Shown here in pieces: positions 57,382 through 64,000 of a DNA stretch of 64,000 nucleotides. Position numbers and translations under genes: made by a program. The notes beneath the pieces are model-generated. The model searched no databases and was not told where the DNA came from. It saw only the letters and a list, made by a program, of their open reading frames with translations. This DNA comes from Aureococcus anophagefferens (taxonomy: Eukaryota; Sar; Pelagophyceae; Pelagomonadales; Pelagomonadaceae). The DNA lies in contig NW_008705565.1 of the NCBI RefSeq assembly GCF_000186865.1, positions 959,839-1,023,838 on the forward strand, given 5' to 3'. Numbering within the stretch: the stretch's first letter is position 1; each line of letters begins with the position of its first letter.

Positions 57382-59025
57382 TCAGGCCGCCGCGGCCGCG
57401 GCGGGCGCGGCGTCGTCGTCCGGGACGTCGAGGCCGGCCTCCGCGCCCTGGATGAGGTTCGCGAGGAAGGACTCGGTGACGCGCGTGACGTTGACGATCT
57501 CGGAGCGGTCCATCTGGTCGAGGGGCAGCTCCGTCATCTCGGAGAGCGTCTCCGTGAAGCGCTCGAGGTGCTCCTGGAGGTTCTCGAAGAGCTCGCGCTG
57601 GCGCTTCGCGGGCGTCGGGAGGTAGTAGCCGAAGACGTAGGTGTTCTTCAACACGCGGCGGCAGTCGATGACCATCTCGTTGGCCGTCTTGAGGAACTGG
57701 ACGTCGATCCACGAGCCGTGCGTCGACTCCTGGAGCTCGACCATGCGCTTCTCCGTCGACTCGAGCTGCTTCGTCGCGAAGGCCTGGGACTGGTCGTGGC
57801 CGTGGAAGCGCTTGTAGTAGTGGAGGTAGCGGTCGAGCTCGCGCTTCGCGCGCGCCTGGTCGTCCATGGCGCCGTCGTCGGCCTCGGCCTTGAGGGGGTC
57901 GTACTTGTTGCACTTGTAGAAGCCGCCCGTCGTCGCGCCGTGGTCCGCCCAGTCGCCCATGCACATCCAGCAGAACTCGTACTTGCACTGGGAGCAGTTC
58001 ATGTGGTTGCAGCCCTGGTTCTTCTCGATGCGCGTCTGGCACTTTGGGCACCGCTTCGTGTTCGCGAGGATCCAGTTCGCGGTCTCCGACTCGTTCTGGC
58101 ACTTCTCCGTCCACTGGGCGATGAGGCCGCAGGACGCGGGGCTGTGGGCCTCCTCGCCGCAGCGCATGCAGAAGTTGCAGCCGCAGCCGTTCGGCGCGCA
58201 CTTGACACTGCCGACGCCCGCGCCCGCGCGCGCGACGCGGCCGCAGCCCTTGCCCGGGCACCAGCGCAGGTCCTTGGAGAAGGACACGAAGTTCTCCAGC
58301 CGGAAGGACCGGCGCCGGTCGACGCGCTTCGCGTCCACGAGCGCCGCGAAGAGCGCGCCGGGCACACGCGTCGCGCAGCCCCGCTCCGGGCACGTCGCCA
58401 TGACGCAGCTCGCGCCCTCGTCGACGGCGTTGGCGAGGTAGCCGCCGTAGCAGTCCTCGCAGAAGAAGTGGCCGCAGGGGGCGCTCCGGCCGCTCGACGC
58501 GGGCACGTCGTCGAAGCAGATGCGGCACGTGACCGTGCCCTCGGCGCTCGGCAGCGCGACGGCGGCGGCCGCCGCGTCGCCGCCGTCCGCGGCCCACGTG
58601 TCCACGCCCGCGGCGCCCGTCAGGCGCTCGCCGTCGCTCCAAAACGCCTCCATGAGCCGCTCCGCCGACCAGCCCACGTGCCGCAGGAGCACCTCGGCGG
58701 ACTCGGGCGGGACCTGCGGGAAGGGGCGGCGGTTGGAAAAAAATGGGGGGGGGGTGCGGGGGGCGCCGGGGCGCGCGTCCAGCGTCTCCGACACCTCCCG
58801 GGCCTTGGCGACCAACATGCGCTCGACGTCCGCCGGCTCCATGAGCGCGTACGCGCCGTCGCCGAGCCGCGACGGCGCGCCGTCGTCCTTCGACCCCGTG
58901 CTCCCGGACTTCCGCGCCCGCGGGGCCGCGGGGGCGTCGGCGTCGGACATCTCCGCGTCCTCGTCGTCGTTGTAGTCGTCCTCATCCTCGCTGTAGACGT
59001 ACTCTTGGTCGCTGTCGTCCGACAT
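57382..59025 (-). CDS. Ariadne-type RBR E3 ubiquitin ligase
   Basis: RBR ligases pass ubiquitin through a thioester on a RING2 cysteine; Ariadne members work with cullin-RING ligases. The protein has an acidic N-terminus (MSDDSDQEYVYSEDEDD), a UBA-like segment, RING1 (CRICFDDVPASSGRSAPCGH ...), an in-between-RING domain (WCPGKGCGRVARAG ... CMRCGEEAHSPASCG), RING2 (CPKCQTRIEKNQGCNHMNC, the third Cys being the acceptor) and the C-terminal Ariadne helical domain (YYKRFHGHDQSQAFATKQLE ... VFGYYLPT). The start is the ATG at 59025. The continuous frame gives 547 residues, but 58714-58776 is probably a 63-nt in-frame intron: removing it restores EVSETLD|VPPESAEVLL with the same spacing as other Ariadnes, giving 526 residues. 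Confidence 0.95.
   Translation of the reverse strand: MSDDSDQEYVYSEDEDDYNDDEDAEMSDADAPAAPRARKSGSTGSKDDGAPSRLGDGAYALMEPADVERMLVAKAREVSETLDARPGAPRTPPPFFSNRRPFPQVPPESAEVLLRHVGWSAERLMEAFWSDGERLTGAAGVDTWAADGGDAAAAAVALPSAEGTVTCRICFDDVPASSGRSAPCGHFFCEDCYGGYLANAVDEGASCVMATCPERGCATRVPGALFAALVDAKRVDRRRSFRLENFVSFSKDLRWCPGKGCGRVARAGAGVGSVKCAPNGCGCNFCMRCGEEAHSPASCGLIAQWTEKCQNESETANWILANTKRCPKCQTRIEKNQGCNHMNCSQCKYEFCWMCMGDWADHGATTGGFYKCNKYDPLKAEADDGAMDDQARAKRELDRYLHYYKRFHGHDQSQAFATKQLESTEKRMVELQESTHGSWIDVQFLKTANEMVIDCRRVLKNTYVFGYYLPTPAKRQRELFENLQEHLERFTETLSEMTELPLDQMDRSEIVNVTRVTESFLANLIQGAEAGLDVPDDDAAPAAAAAA
58714..58776 (-). other. Inferred 63-nt GC-AG intron in the Ariadne gene
   Basis: On the minus strand it starts GAC|GCGCGCCCC and ends TTCCCGCAG|GTC, with a strong run of C then T before the acceptor (read on the plus strand as AAAAAAATGGGGGGGGGG). 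It is a multiple of three and lacks stops, so it hides in the open frame. The family alignment argues that these 21 codons are not translated. Confidence 0.65.
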
Positions 59026-60327
59026 TTTCGTATTTAAGACGCTTGGCGAACGCGGGCGTCGAAAAAAAGGCGGGCGCGCGTTTCGACGGCGTGCGCGTCG
59101 GCCCCCGCTGGTCCGCTGGGCTGTGTGGGTCGTCGAGACAGCGGGGTGCCGATCGGGAGTCGTGGAAACGCGCCTCCGCGCAGAATGCGAGCGCGAGTGC
59201 AGACGGACCCGTCGCGCTCGCGCGAGGTGCTCGAGTGACGAAGCCAACAACCGTGCACCGTCGGCCTACGGCGCCTTCATCGCGCGCGCCGCGCCGACCA
59301 GGCCTCCGGCCGGACCGCTGCTCTTCTCCTGCTTGGCCCCAACGTGGCCCTGCGACGCGGCCCGCGCCGTCGGCCGCGCCCGGCCTCGGCGGCAGAAGAC
59401 CGTAGCCTAGGTCGGGACGCGCGCGCGAGGTCGGCCACCCTCGCACGCGCGTAGTAGAACGCGATCTCGCGGACTGCTGTGTCGTACGACTGGACGTAGT
59501 AGTGCCGGTCGTTCGGGTGGGTCGGGTGAAGTGGCTGAACGCGTCCTGGGTGACCTGGATCGTCTGCAGGGGGACCATCAAGGGCTACACCAATTTCATA
59601 GGGCCCGCAGGGCGGCTTCAAGCGCGTGATGGAGGCGAGTCGCGAATCGCCCTGCATCACGCTGCCGCTTCAGTGCACCGATCAAAACTCAGATTCTGAT
59701 AGCCTGGATTTAAAAGTCAACATTTTTGTTGAACTCCAGCACTTTTGTTGAAGTTAAATCTTGCGATTTCGCGACCCGAACCAGCGACCGCGCGCAAAAA
59801 GCCATCGCAAACGTGCAATTAACGCGCGAATATCATCAAACTTGCTTTGATACGACCATAACCCAATTTTGGCCGTGATTTCAGCCCGCGGACCGCCGCG
59901 ACACCGCGCCCGCGCGCGCGGTCGACGTACAGCCTCTATGGACGACTAATGACTCTGGCTCCGCCGGCCGGAATTCGATGATTGATCTTTATTAATATTT
60001 CGTACGGGTGCACCTAGATGTACGTTGATCGGGGCACTGTGCCGCTTTCTCCAGCGCGACATCTGCTACTTCAACTAGAACAAATTATGCGGAGGAGGAG
60101 TGGGAGCAGTGTGGACCGACAACGACCGCCTTCAACTCCACGCTATCGAGTCTGTGGTCGATGTCCGGAACGATCCAGGCGATCCGTAGCGCGTCGGCCG
60201 AGGCGTGTGCGCCGCTCGCGAGATCCCGGCGATCCGTAGCGCGTCGGCCGAGGCGTGCGCCGCAGGTCTCACAGCCCGGTCGGCATGTTGATATCGCATC
60301 CGTGATTGAGCTTGCAGGCGAGCAGAG
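59026..60327. other. 1.3-kb intergenic region with AT-rich island and hairpins; no confident gene
   Basis: The GC-rich left part (59026-59690) carries open frames on both strands without ATG support or known domains. One on the minus strand (59277-59660) contains DRHYYVQSYDTAVREIAFYY, which looks protein-like and could be a gene remnant or an exon. The right part (59690-60060) is much richer in AT. It contains the perfect hairpin TCAACATTTTTGTTGA (59717-59732), a direct repeat TTTTGTTGAA (59724 and 59743), another hairpin ATCAAA/TTTGAT (59835-59851) and TTTATTAATATTTC (59987-60000). It may hold the HemE promoter. I see no tRNA or snRNA. Confidence 0.45.
60178..60257 (+). repeat. Two-copy 30-bp direct repeat, period 50
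   Basis: A 30-bp unit beginning GGCGATCCGTAGCGCGTCGG and ending CCGAGGCGTG occurs at 60178-60207 and 60228-60257 without mismatch. It lies 70-150 bp upstream of the HemE start, so it could be promoter-associated. Confidence 0.85.
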
Positions 60328-61494
60328 ATGAGCATGATCGCAGCCTTACTCTTCGCCTGCGCGTTGCCGACCGCATCGGCGCTCTCCGTCACGACGAAAC
60401 CGACGCCCGCGAAGCCCGTCGTCGCGTCGGCCGGCGATGCGGACCTCCTCGTGCGCGCGGCGCGCGGCGAGGACGTGGAGCGCACGCCGGTGTGGCTCAT
60501 GCGGCAGGCGGGCCGCTACATGGCGGACTTCCGCAAGTACAGCGACAAGATCCCCTTCCGGGAGCGCAGCGAGTCGCCGGACATCGCCACGGAGCTGAGC
60601 CTCCAGTGCTGGCGCGCCTTCGGCGTCGACGGCGTCATCATGTTCTCGGACATCCTCACGCCGCTGCCCGCGCTCGGCGTCGACTTCGACGTCGTCAAGG
60701 GCAAGGGCCCCCTCATCACGGACACGCTCGGCGACGCCAAGCGCATCGCGGCCTTCGTCGAGGCCTGCGGCGGCTTCGACCCGGGCGCGCAGCTGCCGTT
60801 CGTCGGCGAGACGCTCCGTAATTTGCGGAAGGAGACGGAGGGCAAGACGTCGCTCGTGGGCTTCGTCGGCGCGCCCTGGACGCTGTGCGCCTACGCGACG
60901 GAGGGCGGCGCGAGCCGCCACGCGCTCAAGATCAAGGCTTTGATGCACGACGAGCCGGCCTTGGCGCACGCGGCGCTCGACGCGATGGCCGACGCCGTCG
61001 CGGCGTACGCGATCCACCAGATCGACGAGGGCGCCCAGATGGTCCAGGTCTTCGAGTCCTGGGCCCACCAGCTCAACCCGGCGGACTTTGCCGCCTTCTC
61101 CAAGCCCTACGCGCTCCGCGTCGCGGCGGCCGTCCGCGAGGCCCACCCGGGCGTGCCCGTGCTCTTCTTCGCCAACGGCGGCTCGTCCTACCTCGGCCTC
61201 CAGCGCGACATGGCCGGCGACGCCCACTACAGCGCCCTGAGCCTCGACTGGGCCGTCGACATGGCCGACGCGCGCGCGCAGCTCGGGCCGTCCGTGCCCG
61301 TGCAGGGCAACGTCGACCCGTCGCTCCTCCTCGGCTCCGTCGCCGACATCGACGACGCCGTCAAGAAGTGCATCGACGGCGCCGGCGGCCCGGGCAAGCA
61401 CATCCTCAACCTCGGCCACGGCGTCCTCCAGCCCACGCCCGAGGCCAACGTCGCCGCGTTCGTCGACGCCGCGCGCAAACACGGCACGAAGTAG
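60328..61494 (+). CDS. hemE: Uroporphyrinogen decarboxylase
   Basis: HemE removes four carboxyl groups from uroporphyrinogen III to give coproporphyrinogen III in heme and chlorophyll synthesis. The 388-residue protein has the family N-terminal signature TPVWLMRQAGRYMADFR, then FSDILTPLPALGVDFD (catalytic Asp region), GFVGAPWTLCAYATEGG, VQVFESWAHQL and the C-terminal VQGNVDPSLLLG and HILNLGHGVLQPTPEANV. Its length is normal for the mature enzyme plus a leader. The first about 20 residues (MSMIAALLFACALPTASALS) form a signal peptide, and the TASALS site fits heterokont plastid targeting. The start is the ATG at 60328. It is convergent with LSM8, with 128 bp between the stop codons. Confidence 0.96.
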   Translation: MSMIAALLFACALPTASALSVTTKPTPAKPVVASAGDADLLVRAARGEDVERTPVWLMRQAGRYMADFRKYSDKIPFRERSESPDIATELSLQCWRAFGVDGVIMFSDILTPLPALGVDFDVVKGKGPLITDTLGDAKRIAAFVEACGGFDPGAQLPFVGETLRNLRKETEGKTSLVGFVGAPWTLCAYATEGGASRHALKIKALMHDEPALAHAALDAMADAVAAYAIHQIDEGAQMVQVFESWAHQLNPADFAAFSKPYALRVAAAVREAHPGVPVLFFANGGSSYLGLQRDMAGDAHYSALSLDWAVDMADARAQLGPSVPVQGNVDPSLLLGSVADIDDAVKKCIDGAGGPGKHILNLGHGVLQPTPEANVAAFVDAARKHGTK

Positions 61495-61622
61495 GCGGCG
61501 CCACGCGGGGACCGTTCGTAAGGCGCGCACGGACGACACGACGCGCCGTAAGCCGAGTACGTACTACGGACGAAACAACATCACAGGGGCGGCGCGCGCG
61601 GCGCGGGGCGGGCCGGCCCCTC

Positions 61623-62064
61623 CTAGGTGTGCGTCACGGGCTTCAGCGCGTCGGCGCGCAGCTCCGAGAAGTCCGTCTGCGCGTCGAGCTCGATGTCGAC
61701 CTCGCCGATGACGGCGATGTTGTCGCCTGCGCGGCGTCGCCGCGGTCCCGCGCGCGATCGAGCGACGCGCGCGCGTCCGACGGCGGCGTATGCGGGCGCG
61801 GCGCGGCGCGCCTCGGATGATGTAGAGGCCGAGGACCACCTGCTCGACGCCGGCGTCGAGGGAGAAGACGCGCTCGTGGCACTCGTCGAGGATGACGTTC
61901 GTCACCTGCGGCGCGCGCGCCGCGGTCGCGCCGGGCGTTCCTCGCGCGGTGCGGCGCGTCGCGCGCACCTGGTCGTAGCCGCGGAGCTGGCCGACGATGT
62001 TGCGGCCGTCGCAGGTGATCACGGAGATCTGCTTGCCCATCATCTCCTTGAGCGCCGTCGCCAT
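61623..62064 (-). CDS. LSM8: LSM8 U6 snRNA-associated Sm-like protein (three exons)
   Basis: LSM8 is the subunit that defines the nuclear LSM2-8 ring, which binds the 3' end of U6 snRNA for splicing. Inferred exons are 61969-62064, 61812-61905 and 61623-61726, encoding 97 residues, the usual length. The Sm1 motif is in KQISVITCDGRNIVGQLRGY and the Sm2 motif in QVVLGLYIIRGDN. The joined protein follows known LSM8 proteins without gaps (DGRNIVGQLRGYDQ|VTNVILDECHERVFS; IIRG|DNIAVIGEVDIELDA), ending ALKPVTHT. Unspliced, the frame would read a basic Arg-rich sequence, so the introns are well supported. The first intron is 63 nt (GT-AG) and the second is 85 nt with a GC donor. Confidence 0.94.
61727..61811 (-). 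other. LSM8: LSM8 intron 2, 85 nt, GC-AG
   Basis: On the minus strand the donor is CCGAG|GCGCGC and the acceptor GCGCAG|GCGAC, phase 1. There is no GT in the first 20 or so bases that would keep the LSM8 sequence, so a GC donor is needed. Confidence 0.85.
61906..61968 (-). other. LSM8: LSM8 intron 1, 63 nt, GT-AG
   Basis: On the minus strand it is CAG|GTGCGCGCG to GCCGCAG|GTGACG, phase 0. It is a multiple of three with no stop, so it is hidden inside the open frame. Its removal joins GYDQ to VTNVILDE as in LSM8 of other eukaryotes. Confidence 0.92.
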
Positions 62065-62319
62065 GGTATGGCCGCGGCGGCCGCGGGCGCGGCGGAGGCG
62101 CGCGCAGCCGGCGACGCGATGTAGGCAGCGACGCGAGCGCCAGCGGACGCGCTGCACGGCTGCGACGCGCTGCACACGACTCGCGGCTGAGAGTGGCGCC
62201 TCGCCTCAGCTCAGATCGAGAGGAGGCGAGTGGTCGAGCGAAGTTGAAGACTACGCCGCGTGGAGCGCGACGCGCGCCGAGGTTTGCGCGGCCGCACGCA
62301 GCCGCGGCGCGCGAGAGAA

Positions 62320-62326
62320 TTATATA
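62320..62326 (-). promoter_or_regulatory. TATA-like element upstream of LSM8
   Basis: The minus strand reads CTATATAATTCTC here, about 255 bp before the LSM8 ATG and just beyond the stop of the upstream gene. It is the only strong TATA-like match in an otherwise GC-rich spacer (62065-62354). The distance implies a long 5' leader or another use. Confidence 0.3.
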
Positions 62327-62354
62327 GCCCAACACCTCGAGCCAAAACGGCATC

Positions 62355-63109
62355 CTAGACTGATAGCTGCAAATAGGGGGCCTTACCACGTGCGCCGTCG
62401 AGGCGCTCGGCGACGAAGACGGAGCGTCGGTCGTCGGCGAACCAGCCCGCGGCCGACGCGTCGTCCTCGAGCGAGCAGCGCGGCGTCGCCACGCCCTCGG
62501 GCCACGCGCGCGCCTCCGGCGGGTCGTCGTCGAGGCGCGCCGGCGCGCCCTGGTCGCGCCCGCCGCCCCCGGAGCCGCGCGCAGCGGCCAGGCGACCTCC
62601 TTGGCGAGGACGACGAAGACGCGGTCGCCGGGCTCGATCGCGCCCGTCGCCGGCGCCTCGTCGAGGAACGACGCGAGGACCGGCGTCGCCTCGCGCGTGG
62701 CGTACCAGCCGGCGCCCGACGGCCCGTCGTAGCCGTCGAGGAAGCCCGGGGGCGAGCCGATGCACGTCCGCACGAGCGCCGCCATGTCCGGCGACACCTC
62801 GTCGTCTAAATCCGTCGCGAAGGCCTCGGCGTTGGGCCGCCCCTTGGCCGACGACGACGACCCCGGCGCGGGCGCGGCCCGCAGGCCCGACGCGTCGACC
62901 CAGCCGCCCCGGAAGAGGCGCGCGTAGGCGCCGGCGCCGGCGACCTCGGACTCGACGACGAAGACGCGCTCGCGGGCGGCGAGAAACACGCCCGTCGGGT
63001 CGCCGCCGGGCCGCGCGACGACCGGCGCGCGGGCGTCGACGACGTACCAGCCCTCGTCGACCGGGGCCGGCGCCGCGGTGGCGCACACGAGCGTGTTTAT
63101 AAAGTCCAT
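62355..63109 (-). CDS. Small repeat protein with possible SH3-like units (frame change inside)
   Basis: Not recognised. From the ATG at 63109 (MDFINTLVCATAAP) the frame runs 171 codons to 62597. A second frame (62549 to 62355) continues in the same style, so I infer a 47-nt intron at 62550-62596 (AAGGAG|GTCGCC ... GACCAG|GGCGCG) or else an assembly frameshift; the product would be 235 residues. Three units share a pattern: GWYVVDARAPVVARPGGDPT ... RVFVVESEV; GWYATREATPVLASF ... DRVFVVLAKE; and AAGWFADDRRSVFVAERLDG. Such GW(Y/F)...VFV repeats suggest small beta barrels of the SH3 type. A consensus-like GTAAGG donor also occurs near 62385, so the 3' end may be more complex. No signal peptide is certain. 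Confidence 0.5.
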
Positions 63110-64000
63110 CGGGGGGCAGCCCTGGGATGGGCTCAACGAAAGGATTCTTGATGTTGAGCACATGTTGGGGACCGGGGCGAGGACTTGGCCGAATCGCAAC
63201 GACCTGTGACGGCGGCAGCTGCCGATGACGACCCCGTCGCCCCGCGCCGAGTCCTCGTTCTTCTGGGTCGGGATGGGCATCACGCGAGTGTCGTCCCGCC
63301 TCCAGTCCAAGCCTGTCCCTCGGGCGGGAAGGGGGATGGCAGCCCGCAGCCTCATGGGGCAGCGGTCGCGGGACATCGGCCGCCGAGGCCGAGGAGGCGG
63401 GCATGATCCGCGTCCGCGCCCCGCGGCGGCGCACGATCGCGCCGCCGCCGCTGTGCTTTCGCGACGACGGGCGGCGCGACCGCGACCATGTCGTGACGTC
63501 GGCGCCGCGACGCCCCATGCCCGACGCCCGACGGCGGCGACCGCGGAGCCGCCGTGAGCTGCTGCTGCGCCCTCGCGACGGCGGCGACGACGCCGACGAG
63601 GCGCATACTACGAGATGAAGTTTCTCGATGCGACAGGCAGTCATGCTGCTCAAACATCGGCAGTTTGAGCTGTTGTTTTTGCGCTTTGAATCAAGAGGAG
63701 TTCAGGGCTCAGAGCAATCCGTTTGCGATCTCTCAACCCGTCGGTGTGACGACGCCTGCACGAACACTCGTCGGGTACATCGCGCGCGCCTCCCCCAGCT
63801 CCCTGCGCACCTCCTGAGCCTTTCTTTTTAGAGAGAGCCATGTTGTGGTCTGCTTGAAGAAGAAGAAAAGCGGCAGGCCGAAATGGCCGACCAGGTGCGC
63901 CCCGCCCCTCCCCACACCCCTCCCCACAAATCCCGACCCTTGCGCGTACCCCGCGCGTACCCAGAAAACGTCCGATCCCGCAGGTGGGGCCCGCGGGCGC
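63110..64000. other. Window-end region without a confident gene
   Basis: About 890 bp upstream of the small repeat protein gene. Open frames are short, Arg-rich and without known domains. GC content drops at 63610-63860. A pyrimidine run with AG (CTTTCTTTTTAG, about 63820-63832) and ATGGCCGACCAG|GTGCGC at 63883 could be the first coding exon (MADQ) and donor of a plus-strand gene running off the window, but this rests on one splice-like site. Confidence 0.35.

Noticed and set aside
55964..58642. 892-codon minus-strand frame covering both the unknown protein and most of the Ariadne gene
   Set aside because: Its upstream two-thirds is a shadow of Ariadne in another frame. The real start is the ATG at 57124.
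63883..63894. Possible first coding exon ATGGCCGACCAG followed by a GT donor
   Set aside because: Only four codons and one splice-like site before the window ends; not enough for a gene call.
1..64000. Bacterial operon, prophage or CRISPR interpretation
   Set aside because: Introns, kinesin, dynein, LSM8, Ariadne, PACRG and plastid leaders are eukaryotic. No repeat-spacer array, phage gene or ribosome-binding-site pattern was seen.

Overview
This is a GC-rich (about 70% by eye), gene-dense nuclear window from a eukaryotic, plastid-bearing alga. Heterokont-type bipartite plastid presequences, a plastid-type LL-diaminopimelate aminotransferase and introner-type introns fit a stramenopile. A pelagophyte such as Aureococcus or Pelagomonas is my best guess, but that is inference, not something the sequence proves. 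I support 31 protein genes, on both strands, mostly single-exon, often with less than 150 bp between them. One assembly gap (43511-44025, all N) interrupts a gene. I saw no rRNA, tRNA, CRISPR array or autonomous transposon.

Layout. 1-14607: a very large, divergent dynein heavy chain, 5'-truncated by the window edge and split by two 200-bp introner introns. 14693-25741: an unknown acidic protein, a dynamin-family GTPase, dephospho-CoA kinase, a MYND-finger protein, aspartate kinase, a MIT-like protein, PACRG and LL-diaminopimelate aminotransferase. 25807-36316: an MFS carrier, a short kinesin with a SAM domain, a membrane protein kinase, an SDE2/SF3A3-type SAP protein, a plastid HAT/TPR protein, a SAM protein and a tandem 2-oxoglutarate dioxygenase. 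36388-44908: an LtrA-like membrane protein, a plastid SnoaL-like protein, a secreted PLC-like phosphodiesterase facing a PLD3-like phospholipase D (which holds a third introner), and a coiled-coil protein broken by the gap. 45047-54985: a RAMA/PARP-finger/Tudor/RING protein, a Ubl-WLM-UBA-PUB metalloprotease, a triple Cu-only SOD-like membrane protein, a YHS protein, a TPR protein and a small CFAP97-like protein. 55145-63109: an EF-hand protein, an unknown protein, an Ariadne RBR ligase, uroporphyrinogen decarboxylase, LSM8 and a small repeat protein.

How the genes relate. These are independent eukaryotic transcription units, not operons. Some themes recur. Dynein, PACRG and possibly the CFAP97-like protein point to a flagellar axoneme in the organism or its ancestry. 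Aspartate kinase and LL-DAP aminotransferase are two lysine-pathway steps within 6 kb. Several proteins carry plastid-type leaders (lysine and heme synthesis, the HAT protein, the SnoaL-like protein). RNA processing and protein quality control are represented by LSM8, the SAP protein, Ariadne and the WLM protease.

The strongest unusual signals are the introner family (three insertions, each making an intron of exactly 200 nt with an 8-bp target duplication, one inserted in the opposite orientation), frequent GC-AG introns, a dynein that seems to lack its microtubule-binding stalk tip and its AAA1 Walker B acids, and the RAMA-PARP finger-Tudor-RING protein, a plausible undescribed chromatin reader/ubiquitin ligase. 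Coding starts were placed on ATG codons; longer open frames beginning at GTG, TTG or CTG were trimmed.
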